Assembly (NCBI RefSeq): GCF_020736705.1
Contig: NZ_CP085990.1
Location: forward strand, 1,550,001-1,614,000
Reading direction: 5' to 3'
From: Psychrobacter sanguinis
GTDB taxonomy: Bacteria > Pseudomonadota > Gammaproteobacteria > Pseudomonadales > Moraxellaceae
DNA length: 64,000 bases
The notes under the pieces were generated by a model. That model saw only the letters and a program-made list of their open reading frames with translations, did not search any database and was not told the DNA's origin. The translations under genes and the position numbers were made by a program. Shown one piece after another: positions 30,123 to 38,566 of this stretch. Positions within the stretch are counted from its first letter, which is position 1. Each line of letters begins with the position of its first letter.

Positions 30123-30689
30123 TTACCAGCGATCTCGTCTACTGAAGATAAAGCCGCCCAGTAATACGCCCAAAAATAATGAAACTGCCATCGTTACTGC
30201 ACCGTACATAAATAACTGACCACTGCGCTCATTAATCAACACATTCACTCGGGTCTCTAAGTCATTCACATCGCGTTGTAATTGAGCATTACGACTGAGT
30301 AATTCTTGATTGGCCGCGGACAGATCAGAATCGCTGGGCTGCATTTCACTGGCCAAGCTGTTTGGGTTCTCTAGGGCATTTGGCGCTTGAGCCGGATTAT
30401 TATTGGCCGGATTATTGTTAGCTGCATCGGTTTCAGTAGGGTTTTGCGGGTTAATTTCTTTAAAAGGAGTGGCCGGCTGCGGTGCTACTTGCGGATCTTG
30501 AGGCGCTGTCGTCGCTTGATCTGTCTGGTTGTTATTCACCACCGTAGGTGCCGCAGAGGCAGTGACGGTGAATAAAGTGGCTGACAGTGCACAAGATAGG
30601 GCAAATGCAGTCGCACGAACCCGTGAGCCTGCAGACTGAGCTTTGGAGGGTGTAACACAGTGTGGTGCTAGAAGTTTTAGAGCAGGCAT
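30123..30689 (-). CDS. Signal peptide, disordered linker, coiled-coil, C-terminal membrane anchor protein
   Basis: This 188-residue protein starts at ATG 30689; a TTG at 30704 is in frame but unlikely. It has a signal peptide (VRATAFALSCALSATLFTVTASA), then about 85 residues rich in Asn, Pro, Gln and Thr. A short coiled coil follows (LSAANQELLSRNAQLQRDVNDLETRVNVL, in parts: NQELLSRNAQLQRDVNDLE). A single membrane segment and a basic end (FIFSRRDRW) close the protein. The coiled coil plus C-terminal anchor resembles the tail of TIGR04211-type SH3 proteins, but no SH3 domain is seen. It is downstream of yciB and yciI on the same strand. Function unknown. Confidence 0.65.
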   Translation of the reverse strand: MPALKLLAPHCVTPSKAQSAGSRVRATAFALSCALSATLFTVTASAAPTVVNNNQTDQATTAPQDPQVAPQPATPFKEINPQNPTETDAANNNPANNNPAQAPNALENPNSLASEMQPSDSDLSAANQELLSRNAQLQRDVNDLETRVNVLINERSGQLFMYGAVTMAVSLFLGVLLGGFIFSRRDRW

Positions 30690-30725
30690 GGCTAAGAGTT
30701 CCAATACAAATAAAACAGAGGCTAA

Positions 30726-31022
30726 TTAAGCAGAAGGCAACGTTTTAATAAAGGGTTTAATATCCACGTGACTGTAAACGCCTGCCTTTAGATAAGGCTC
30801 CTCGCTGGCCCATTCTTGCACCGCTTCTAAACTGTCAAAGGCTGCCACGATCAAACTGCCTGACATGGCTTCTTTGCCATGTTCAATGGGGTTAGGACCT
30901 GCGATAACCAAACGGCCTTCAGCTTCAAGTTGTTTTAGACGAGCAACATGAGCAGGGCGTATCTCTTGTCTCAACTCTGATGAGTTTGCAACATCGTGAC
31001 CAATAATCATAAATAATGGCAT
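30726..31022 (-). CDS. yciI: YciI family protein
   Basis: This 98-residue ferredoxin-like-fold protein begins MPLFMIIGHDVANS and has RPAHVARLKQLEAEGRL and AGPNPI, typical of YciI. The conserved His and Asp that suggest an active site are present. ATG 31022 is chosen because GAGG lies six bases upstream; the in-frame ATG at 31034 overlaps that ribosome site. It follows yciB, the usual pairing in gammaproteobacteria. The biochemical role is not established. Confidence 0.88.
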   Translation of the reverse strand: MPLFMIIGHDVANSSELRQEIRPAHVARLKQLEAEGRLVIAGPNPIEHGKEAMSGSLIVAAFDSLEAVQEWASEEPYLKAGVYSHVDIKPFIKTLPSA

Positions 31023-31111
31023 GGTAAGCCTCATATAAAAAAGAATAGCTAATAAAAAGATAGCTTTTAAATCAAGTTTAAACCGCTATTAACTCTGGGT
31101 TTAACGCTAAG

Positions 31112-31666
31112 TTATTTCTGTGATTTATTGTCAGTAATTTCAGGGTTAAGATGGTTTTTAAGTATAACAAACTGACCCACCATAAACACCAACATGAAAG
31201 GTAACCAGCCATAGCTTTTAAAGTTAATCCACGTCTGTTCGCTGGTATAAAAGGCAAAGTAGTACTGTAAGATGGCCATAATAATAAAGTAGCCCATCCA
31301 AGCTAAGGTGAGTTTGTTCCAGCCTGATTTGGTTAGGGTAAACACGCTTTTCATGGCCATTTGTAATAGAGGTTTTCCGATTAACACACTGACTAACAAG
31401 GCGACAGCGAATACCCCATTAATGACCGTTGATTTCCATTTCAAATAAATATCGTCATGGAACAACAAGGTTAAACCACAAAATAAAACGGTTAATACTA
31501 AGGTGACTACCTGTTGCTTGGTAAGACGGCCTCTTTGACTGATTAAATGAATAACTGCAACTGCCACAGTGGCGATTAAGATTGCCCCAGCACCAGCCAA
31601 AACACCTTGGGTTTTTGCCACATAAAAGAAGGCGAGTAACGGGATAAAATCTAACAATGCTTTCAT
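31112..31666 (-). CDS. yciB: Intracellular septation protein A
   Basis: This 184-residue inner-membrane protein has five to six hydrophobic segments and begins MKALLDFIPLLAFFYVAKT, the family signature. The internal WKSTVINGVFAVALLVS and LNPEITDN-like C-terminus fit too. YciB (IspZ) interacts with elongation and division proteins and affects envelope integrity. ATG 31666 is chosen over GTG 31675 to match the family start. It is the first gene of a probable yciB-yciI unit and is divergent from the PHP gene. Confidence 0.92.
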   Translation of the reverse strand: MKALLDFIPLLAFFYVAKTQGVLAGAGAILIATVAVAVIHLISQRGRLTKQQVVTLVLTVLFCGLTLLFHDDIYLKWKSTVINGVFAVALLVSVLIGKPLLQMAMKSVFTLTKSGWNKLTLAWMGYFIIMAILQYYFAFYTSEQTWINFKSYGWLPFMLVFMVGQFVILKNHLNPEITDNKSQK

Positions 31667-31920
31667 AGAAGTCACAATAATAAATGAATAAGGTAAGTAA
31701 AATAACGTGTGGCGATAGTTTACACGCCATTACCCATAAAAAAAAGCATTGGCGACACAACATAGCGGTAAACAAGGGGCTATAAGGTGGTTAGTTTTAG
31801 TTAGTAGTAGATAGTTAATACTAGGCCGACAAAAATTGCTTTTATAATTTATCGACAAATTAAGGCGATTAACCGTTACAATATTAACTATAAAACCCTC
31901 TCATTATAAAGACCGAAATT

Positions 31921-32853
31921 ATGTCTCCTAGCACCGCAGCACCACAATCTTCAAACTTATCTTATAAGCGTATCGACTTACATAGTCACAGTACCTGCTC
32001 TGATGGCAGTAATAATCCCACTCAGTTATTACAAAAGGCCAGCGATGCCAATATAGATATTTTCGCTCTAACTGATCACGATACGTTGGTAGGGATTCCT
32101 GAAGCCAAAAAGGCGGCAGAAAGTCTGGGTATCCACTTAATTAATGGGGTAGAGATTAGCTGTCAGCATACGCTTACGGGTGGCTACGGTAAAAATAAAG
32201 CCAAGGATAAAGTGATACATGTGCTTGGTCTGGGCTTCACCGACTTTGATGAGATGAATGATACTTTAACCCACATTCAAACCAGCCGTGGTAATCGTGG
32301 CCGTATGATTGTTGAAAAAATGGCAGAATTAACCGGTCATGATTTTGCAGAGTTGTGGCAAGCAGTGCTGGATAAAGCGGAGGGCAATGCCGATGCAGTA
32401 GGCCGTGCTCACATCGCCAAAGTGTTGCTGGAAAAAGAAATTGTGCCCACGATGCAAAAAGCTTTCGATAAATACTTGGCAGATAACAAAGCGGCGTATG
32501 TGCCTATCGAGACGTTAAGCATGGAAGATACCATTAGTTTGATTCATCGCTGTGGTGGTAAAGCAGTCTTGGCTCATCCAACCCGTTATAACTTATCGGC
32601 GACACGGGTACGTAAATTGATTGCTGAGTTTGCTGAGTTTGGCGGCGATGGCTGTGAATTACCCAGCAATGACGAGCCATTAAGCACCCGGCGCATGGTG
32701 GATCGCAGTATTGCAGAGCACAATCTTCAGGTATCGACGGGCAGCGATTTTCATGGTACCAGCATGCCATGGCGTAGGCTGGGTGATGTGCCAAGCCTAG
32801 CCGAAGGTCAAACGTTGGTTATTGAAAGCTTGCTGAGCCCGTCAGAAGTTTAG
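31921..32853 (+). CDS. rnm: PHP domain 5'-3' exoribonuclease, RNase AM/YciV-like
   Basis: This 310-residue PHP-domain hydrolase has metal-binding motifs DLHSHSTCSDG, ALTDHDTL, VEISC, LAHPTRY and GSDFHG in the right order. E. coli YciV (RNase AM) matures the 5' ends of rRNAs and degrades small oligonucleotides. Length and motifs fit this group better than PHP phosphatases such as HisK. It sits next to yciB-yciI as in many relatives. Its stop codon directly abuts the truD stop on the other strand (32853/32854), so the two genes converge with no spacer. Confidence 0.87.
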   Translation: MSPSTAAPQSSNLSYKRIDLHSHSTCSDGSNNPTQLLQKASDANIDIFALTDHDTLVGIPEAKKAAESLGIHLINGVEISCQHTLTGGYGKNKAKDKVIHVLGLGFTDFDEMNDTLTHIQTSRGNRGRMIVEKMAELTGHDFAELWQAVLDKAEGNADAVGRAHIAKVLLEKEIVPTMQKAFDKYLADNKAAYVPIETLSMEDTISLIHRCGGKAVLAHPTRYNLSATRVRKLIAEFAEFGGDGCELPSNDEPLSTRRMVDRSIAEHNLQVSTGSDFHGTSMPWRRLGDVPSLAEGQTLVIESLLSPSEV

Positions 32854-34050
32854 TTATTGAGTTAAGTCCGCGACTAAGTTGGCCAATACACTGGTGGCAA
32901 AAGTCCCAGTGGGTAAGCTAAACTTTAACAGCAAAGTTTGTTCATCAATCCACGACCATTGCAAGTCATCAACTGGCAAGCGTACTGCTCGGCGCATGGT
33001 CTTTAAGTCTTTGTTCTCAAGTCCTTGAGCCAGTCTTTGTAAGATGGGGTTTTGTGCAATAATCTTATCTTCTAACGCTTTAGCCTCACCTACAACTTTG
33101 TCATTTTTAAGACCCCATAACGGCGCAGTGGGATGAATGTCACCACTGATCAAACGCTGCTGCAGCTCCTCATCCATTGCTTCGGTGCCAAACACAGAGC
33201 CTGACCCGTTTAGATTGAAAACCTCACCAGCAAGTCCCGTATCCCAATTGCCTTGCTCAACACGAGCGGAAACGATTTGATTAAAAATAGCACTTCGTGC
33301 AGAAGACAATAGTAGGGACTGTAAGTCGCGACTTTTCTTAGGATGTGGGTTACGACCATGGATGGTACCGTGCTCGAACCACTCCAAGGCAGTGGCAATA
33401 TTGTTACCCTGTCTACCAAAGCGCTGCTCACCGAAGTAGTTGGGCACGCCCGCTTTGGCAATATGGGTTAATACCTCGTCCACCTGAGACGTTGTTTGCG
33501 CAACCAAGCTATTAAGTTGTATATCGGTTAGACGAATAGCAAAGCGATTGGTCTTGTGCGTCCCGCGATTGAGCTTCTTGCTGTGCCAAGCCTGCTGTAA
33601 TACCTCGACCGATTCTTGTGCTTTAGTGCCTGAGTGTTTGTTAGCATCAGCGTTAGATTTTAGGGCAGATGCGTTAATAAAATCTTCAAAAGTGGTCTGA
33701 GGTAATTGACCTTTTGGAATACGTAAGCTGAACCACTGAGTCGTGACTGCTTGACGGTCTTTTAATCCAGAGTAGCCCACATCTCGGCTTGGAATTTTAG
33801 CCCACTTTGCCAATTGCTCAGCCACAAAGTTGGTATTCATACCGGTTTTTTTAATCAGCAACCATAAGTGTTCACCTTCGCCGCTAAGCGCTAGCTCTAA
33901 TAGCTCATCGACCTGAAAGTCGCTTGACGAGCCTTTAAAGTTCGCTTTTGAAATAGGGGCAGGGTAAGGTTGTGCTAAGTTTTGACTGTCAGTAAGTTGG
34001 GCAATTTGCTCGGAGGTAATGTCAGGTAACGTAGGTTTAGAGGAAGTCAT
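32854..34050 (-). CDS. truD: tRNA pseudouridine(13) synthase
   Basis: This 398-residue enzyme makes pseudouridine 13 in tRNA-Glu. The catalytic Asp is in GYSGLKDRQAVTTQWFSL. The N-terminal FQVDELLELALSGEGEHLWLL and the NYFGEQRFGRQGNN motif confirm TruD. An Asn/Lys-rich insert near residues 135-160 makes it longer than E. coli TruD by about 50 residues. Neither surE nor ispF is adjacent, unlike in enterics. Confidence 0.95.
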   Translation of the reverse strand: MTSSKPTLPDITSEQIAQLTDSQNLAQPYPAPISKANFKGSSSDFQVDELLELALSGEGEHLWLLIKKTGMNTNFVAEQLAKWAKIPSRDVGYSGLKDRQAVTTQWFSLRIPKGQLPQTTFEDFINASALKSNADANKHSGTKAQESVEVLQQAWHSKKLNRGTHKTNRFAIRLTDIQLNSLVAQTTSQVDEVLTHIAKAGVPNYFGEQRFGRQGNNIATALEWFEHGTIHGRNPHPKKSRDLQSLLLSSARSAIFNQIVSARVEQGNWDTGLAGEVFNLNGSGSVFGTEAMDEELQQRLISGDIHPTAPLWGLKNDKVVGEAKALEDKIIAQNPILQRLAQGLENKDLKTMRRAVRLPVDDLQWSWIDEQTLLLKFSLPTGTFATSVLANLVADLTQ

Positions 34051-34183
34051 AAGCGGCTCAAATAATAAGATTATTTCGGAAAATGGGGAGGCATAACTTG
34101 GATAATAACATGTTTACTTCCCTGCTTAATTTTTGGTTTAATAGCTTGATGCCTTATTTTGCTAACCCTGTGGAGAAACAGTC

Positions 34184-34744
34184 ATGTCTAGCCCCGATGT
34201 CTTTTTGCGTCAAGCCACCATTGATGATGTTCAGTCACTGCTAAGCTTGTTAAACCAATGCTATCGTGATGATGTGGGCTGGACCAATGAAGCGCATTTG
34301 ATAGGCGGTATACGTACCACAGCCACTGAAATTGAGTCTGTAATTGCCAACAAACGCCACTATTTATTTGTTTTTCCAGAGGTCAAAGATGGTGCCGAAA
34401 CGGGTAACATACTCGGCTGTATTGCAGTAGAGGTAAAAGCAGAGCAAGATACCGCTTATATCGGCATGTTTGCAGTACATCCTAGTCTTCAAGGCAAAGG
34501 GGTTGGCAATCAAATACTGCAAGCGGCTGAGACATTCGCCGGTCGTCATTTAAAAGCCGGTGACAATCCCGCCAAAACCCGTCTTACCATGAGTATCTTA
34601 AGCCATCGTCCTGAGCTATTGTCTTATTATCAACGCCGAGGTTATGTCTTAAATGGGAAGAGTCTACCGTTCCCAGAAGATGGTAATAACGGTGAGCTTA
34701 AGCGTGCAGGGCTAGAGCTACTTGAGCTAGAAAAACAGCTATAA
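34184..34744 (+). CDS. GNAT family N-acetyltransferase
   Basis: This 186-residue protein has the acetyl-CoA binding motif AYIGMFAVHPSLQGKGVGNQIL (core QGKGVG) near residue 100, and a C-terminal LSHRPELLSYYQRRGYVLNG as in many GNATs. The substrate, whether protein or small molecule, cannot be told from sequence or neighbours. It converges on recX. Confidence 0.87.
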   Translation: MSSPDVFLRQATIDDVQSLLSLLNQCYRDDVGWTNEAHLIGGIRTTATEIESVIANKRHYLFVFPEVKDGAETGNILGCIAVEVKAEQDTAYIGMFAVHPSLQGKGVGNQILQAAETFAGRHLKAGDNPAKTRLTMSILSHRPELLSYYQRRGYVLNGKSLPFPEDGNNGELKRAGLELLELEKQL

Positions 34745-34805
34745 GGCTAAATCGCCCTAATTTAATGTCGACATAAATTGATGTCGATGCTGGTTAGGCT
34801 GCGAA

Positions 34806-34833
34806 GCCATAAGCCATAAGCCATAAGCCATAA
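34806..34833. repeat. Four tandem copies of GCCATAA
   Basis: Four perfect 7-bp units lie between the GNAT and recX stops, 9 bp before the recX stop on the other strand. It is outside coding sequence and may vary in copy number between strains. Confidence 0.9.
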
Positions 34834-34841
34834 ACTAAGAG

Positions 34842-35939
34842 CTAAAAGCGATCGTCTAAAGTGTCTAGGTTATGGCCAATGGCTTGGAAACAAATATCAG
34901 GTTTAAAGCCGCGATACTGCAAAAATCTAAGCTGACGCGCCTTTATCTTTTGATCGGTAGGAATGTCATTACCGTATTTTTTGACACGGGCTTCTACAGC
35001 TAAGCGCAACCAATCCACGCCTTCCACCAGATCATTATCAGACAATACGTCAACGAACTCTTCATTGTCATGCATCGCCATATCAATCAATTCATCAATG
35101 TTGGAAGGAACTTCTACTTTTCTTTTATAAAAATCATTTTTAATACGCAGTCGTCCACGACCTTTACGGATGCCTTCACGGATAAGCATTAGCGCAGTGC
35201 GGTGATCGCTTTGATAACCTTTTTCAGCAAACTCTTGCAGTAGTTCTTCAATTTTTTCAGGGTCTTGCTCTTTGTCGAGAAGCTTTTGACGCAGCTCTCC
35301 CGCTGAATGCTCACGTCTGGACAGATAATAAAAGGCCAGCCATCTGAGACGACTGTTGGCTTTGATTTCCTCTTTCTCTGCTTGACGCTGTTCAGGCGTT
35401 TTTAAGTAAGCCTTCAGCGCACTCGGCAGATTGTCAAAAGAAGCCGCAGTATCTTCAGTAGACTCAATATTGGGGCTCATATCAGAACCCGTGTCAGAAA
35501 CTACTTTGTTCTGCTGTTCACTGTCTTCAGCTTCGTGTCTTACTTGGGCCAATACGTTTTTAATGCTATTGGGGTCGACTTCTTTTATCGGCTCACTGTG
35601 CTTGACCTTGGGCTGATAGGGAGATGCCGGATGAAAGGTCTTTTTCTTTTTGCGTTTTTTGGCTTTGGTTTCTTTATTAGAATCTGTTTGTGATTGTGAA
35701 TCATAGCGAGGCTGTGAGTCTGTCGATGTTGCAAAATCATGAGCGTCATGAGACTCATAAGAGTCATGACTGTTATCGTCAGACACAGCAAAGCCCCGGG
35801 CAGAGGTAGACTTTCTAGCCTGAGCCCGTGGCTGATTATTTGCTTTGCTTTTTGGAGGGGAGGGCTTTTTATGGCGTTGAGAACCCTCCGATTTCTGAGC
35901 GTTCTCTGCCACAATTTGAGCTAAGGTTTTTATCTCCAT
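34842..35939 (-). CDS. recX: RecX regulator with long N-terminal extension
   Basis: RecX binds RecA filaments and limits their activity. The RecX three-helix repeats occupy residues about 190-365 (AFYYLSRREHSAGELRQKLL, YQSDHRTALMLIREGIRKG). The first 190 residues are charged and low in complexity (RHKKPSPPKSKANNQPRAQ; KKRKKKKTFHPASPYQPK) and are absent from typical RecX of about 150 residues. The gene follows recA by 70 bp on the same strand, the standard order. The extension looks disordered and basic; it might bind DNA. Confidence 0.88.
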   Translation of the reverse strand: MEIKTLAQIVAENAQKSEGSQRHKKPSPPKSKANNQPRAQARKSTSARGFAVSDDNSHDSYESHDAHDFATSTDSQPRYDSQSQTDSNKETKAKKRKKKKTFHPASPYQPKVKHSEPIKEVDPNSIKNVLAQVRHEAEDSEQQNKVVSDTGSDMSPNIESTEDTAASFDNLPSALKAYLKTPEQRQAEKEEIKANSRLRWLAFYYLSRREHSAGELRQKLLDKEQDPEKIEELLQEFAEKGYQSDHRTALMLIREGIRKGRGRLRIKNDFYKRKVEVPSNIDELIDMAMHDNEEFVDVLSDNDLVEGVDWLRLAVEARVKKYGNDIPTDQKIKARQLRFLQYRGFKPDICFQAIGHNLDTLDDRF

Positions 35940-36009
35940 AATGCTTAGTTAAGCCTTAGGTTAACAGCCGCTCTACAGTTAGAGGACTCATTAATAAAAC
36001 GCTGGTGGT

Positions 36010-37062
36010 TTAAGCTTCTGGTTCTTCTAATTCAGGTTCAACGTCAACTTTTTCAGCGCCCTTTTCTGGTACAACAGCCAGTTTTTCAGCACGAATTTTA
36101 GCTTCAATTTCTTCGGCAATGGCTGGGTTGTCCTTTAAAAATAGCACTGAGTTGGCTTTACCTTGACCGATTTTTTCATCGCCATAGCTGTACCAAGCGC
36201 CTGCCTTACCGACCACACCAATCTCAACACCTAAGTCGATAACTTCCGCTAAATGGTTAGTACCTTCGCCATAAGTGATTTCGAACTCCGCTTGGCGGAA
36301 AGGAGGGGCCATTTTGTTCTTGATAACTTTAACACGGGTTTGGTTACCAATAATTTCATCACCACTCTTCACGGCACCAATACGGCGGATGTCTAGGCGA
36401 ACTGATGCATAGAATTTAAGAGCGTTACCACCGGTAGTGGTCTCTGGTGAACCGAACATAACCCCAATCTTCATACGAATCTGGTTAATAAAGATTACCA
36501 TACAGTTAGAACGCTTAGCATTACCAGTGATTTTACGCAGTGCCTGACTCATCAAACGCGCTTGTAAGCCCATATGGCTGTCGCCCATCTCGCCTTCGAT
36601 TTCAGCACGCGGGGTCAACGCTGCTACCGAGTCAATAACGATCATATCTAGCGCGCCTGAGCGAACCAACATGTCGGTAATTTCCAAAGCTTGCTCGCCA
36701 TTATCAGGCTGTGATACCAGTAAATCGTCGGTATTCACGCCTAATTTACGGGCATAAACAGGATCTAGTGCGTGTTCAGCATCGATAAAGGCACAGGTAC
36801 CGCCTTGCTTTTGACACTCAGCAATAGCTTGTAAGGTTAAGGTGGTTTTACCTGAGCTTTCAGGGCCATAAATTTCGACGATGCGACCTTTTGGTAAGCC
36901 GCCAATACCTAAAGCAATGTCTAGACCTAATGAGCCCGTGGAAACCACATCCACATCTAGAGCAGCAGAATTGTCGCCTAAATGCATGATGGTGTTTTTA
37001 CCAAATTGCTTTTCAATTTGACCTAAGGCTGCTTTTAACGCTTTGGCTTTATTGTCATCCAT
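36010..37062 (-). CDS. recA: Recombinase RecA
   Basis: This 350-residue ATPase drives homologous recombination and the DNA damage response. Walker A is [10 protein letters not shown] near residue 66. The motif [19 protein letters not shown] and an acidic C-terminus (EPELEEPEA) are present. AGGAC precedes ATG 37062. No LexA-type CTGT-N8-ACAG box is visible upstream; Moraxellaceae generally lack LexA. recX follows. Confidence 0.98.
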   Translation of the reverse strand: MDDNKAKALKAALGQIEKQFGKNTIMHLGDNSAALDVDVVSTGSLGLDIALGIGGLPKGRIVEIYGPESSGKTTLTLQAIAECQKQGGTCAFIDAEHALDPVYARKLGVNTDDLLVSQPDNGEQALEITDMLVRSGALDMIVIDSVAALTPRAEIEGEMGDSHMGLQARLMSQALRKITGNAKRSNCMVIFINQIRMKIGVMFGSPETTTGGNALKFYASVRLDIRRIGAVKSGDEIIGNQTRVKVIKNKMAPPFRQAEFEITYGEGTNHLAEVIDLGVEIGVVGKAGAWYSYGDEKIGQGKANSVLFLKDNPAIAEEIEAKIRAEKLAVVPEKGAEKVDVEPELEEPEA

Positions 37063-37525
37063 AATGATGTCCTAATTTAAGTTATAAAAATTTTGTCGTT
37101 AATTGATTTGAATAAGTGATGTTTTTAGTTGAAAGTTAATTTTATTTAACAACGCCGCTCATTATAAAGATTAAATCACAATTTAGGTGGACTAATGAAA
37201 ATTATCAGGAACTAATAGAAAATGAATTTGCGAACTGGATTTAAACTTGGTTAAAAATGAGTAATGATGACGGGTGTTTTGATAGGATAAGTATAACAAA
37301 TTATCCCAAACTAGATAGAGGGCAATGGATGCTATACGACACTATTTGTCGTGTATATTACGGACACTTTCATAGCGAATTAAAGTAGTTGAGACATAAA
37401 AAAACGTCAGTCCCTAAGATTAGAAACTGACGTTGAATAAAAGCGAAATTTATTGGAGTAGAGTCTATATTATATAACTAATGAATTATATTGCTAATAA
37501 TAAGTCTCTTAAACTCTAACTTTAA
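37063..37525. other. Intergenic region between recA and sodC
   Basis: It holds the sodC terminator (37403-37434), a reverse-strand TATAAT at 37161-37166 that could serve recA, and a small inverted repeat ACGACA/TGTCGT at 37336-37352. No gene is seen. Confidence 0.5.
37403..37434 (-). terminator. Rho-independent terminator after sodC
   Basis: AACGTCAGT (37403-37411) and ACTGACGTT (37426-37434) form a perfect 9-bp stem, followed on the reverse strand by seven T. Confidence 0.83.
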
Positions 37526-38077
37526 TTAGTAAGCGTCAATAACACCACAAGCAGCACGGTCACCCGAGTTACCAGAAGGCTGGCTCACATAATCATCAGC
37601 ACCGGCATGAAGCACAATCGCACGCTTATAAACACTGTTTGCGCCTTGTTTGTTTGCTGAAATGTCTCTTCTAGTAAAGTTTACGCTCGCGACACCATTG
37701 GCATCAGCAGTAATGTTAGGTAAGTCACCGGCATGGCTCTGTGGGCTATTTGGGTTACCGTGAGGTTTGCCAAATGGGTTGAAATGACCACCCGCGCTTT
37801 GAGCTTTGCTTGAACAGCTGCCATTTTCATGGATATGAATGGCGTAGGTAGATCCTGGGTTTAAACCATTTAATTTACCAAATACTTGAACGCCATTACT
37901 TACAGGGCGAAAGTAAATTTTGCCAATATGGGCTTGGCTAACATCTACAGTTTGAACTTGTGCTTCTAATGTAGGTTGTACTTCTTCTGGTAAATCACCC
38001 TTGGTTGGGGTGCTTTGACAAGCGCTTAGGGCAAGGGCAGAGGCCAAAACGGCTGAGGCTGTAAATAACTTTTTCAT
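37526..38077 (-). CDS. sodC: Cu/Zn superoxide dismutase, lipoprotein type
   Basis: This 183-residue periplasmic enzyme converts superoxide to peroxide and oxygen. The signal ends in a lipobox (ALALSACQS), so it is probably lipid-anchored. Metal ligands are visible in AIHIHENGSC, GGHFNPFGKPHG, SPQSHAGDLPN and VLHAGADD. The disulfide cysteines are in GSCSS and RAACGVI. GGAG precedes the ATG. It has its own terminator and appears monocistronic. Confidence 0.94.
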   Translation of the reverse strand: MKKLFTASAVLASALALSACQSTPTKGDLPEEVQPTLEAQVQTVDVSQAHIGKIYFRPVSNGVQVFGKLNGLNPGSTYAIHIHENGSCSSKAQSAGGHFNPFGKPHGNPNSPQSHAGDLPNITADANGVASVNFTRRDISANKQGANSVYKRAIVLHAGADDYVSQPSGNSGDRAACGVIDAY

Positions 38078-38566
38078 AAATACTCCTATTATTGTTTATG
38101 TTTTTATTAAAATAAATTATTAAGATAAATCTTGGTAAATACAGGTTCGATAAAATTAAAACCTGAGTAGATTAAAATGAGCTAAAAAGTCAAAATGAAT
38201 GTCTCTTTCTGGCTTTTTTTTATTCTTTATTGGTATTTTATTCTATTAATATTTCGCGATTAATCTTTATTATTAATATTGAAAGCTATCGATAGTGATA
38301 ATTATTGGAATTAACATTAAACAGATATTAACAATAAAGAGTTAAGGCCAACTTAGACTGATGTGGGTCAGCTTTTTAAGTATAGCTACACCAATAATAA
38401 AAACCTTATCTAAAAACGTTGCAATACGTTATGAAATGTAAATACAGTAAGAAAGCGTTAATATAATCAAAGAAGTTTTGAAATAAAAAAAGCCGCTAGA
38501 AAGCGGCTTTTTTTGAATAACATTTTGAACAATAAAGATTCACCACACTAAGTGTTCTAAAAGTGA
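38078..38566. other. Intergenic region between sodC and lon
   Basis: It contains the lon terminator (38485-38514) and the sodC leader. Near the sodC start a small inverted repeat CAGGTT/AACCTG (38142-38165) is visible. I see no gene or RNA in the remaining AT-rich sequence. Confidence 0.5.
38485..38514 (-). terminator. Rho-independent terminator after lon
   Basis: AGCCGCT and AGCGGCT form a 7-bp stem extended by A/T pairs to 13 bp, 4-nt loop, T run on the reverse strand. Confidence 0.88.

Noticed and set aside
37063..37330. LexA or UmuDAb-type SOS box before recA
   Set aside because: No CTGT-N8-ACAG and no clear long TTGAAA/TTTCAA-type palindrome was seen.
38135..38170. GGTTCGA resembling a tRNA T-loop
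   Set aside because: No acceptor stem, anticodon arm or CCA context surrounds it.
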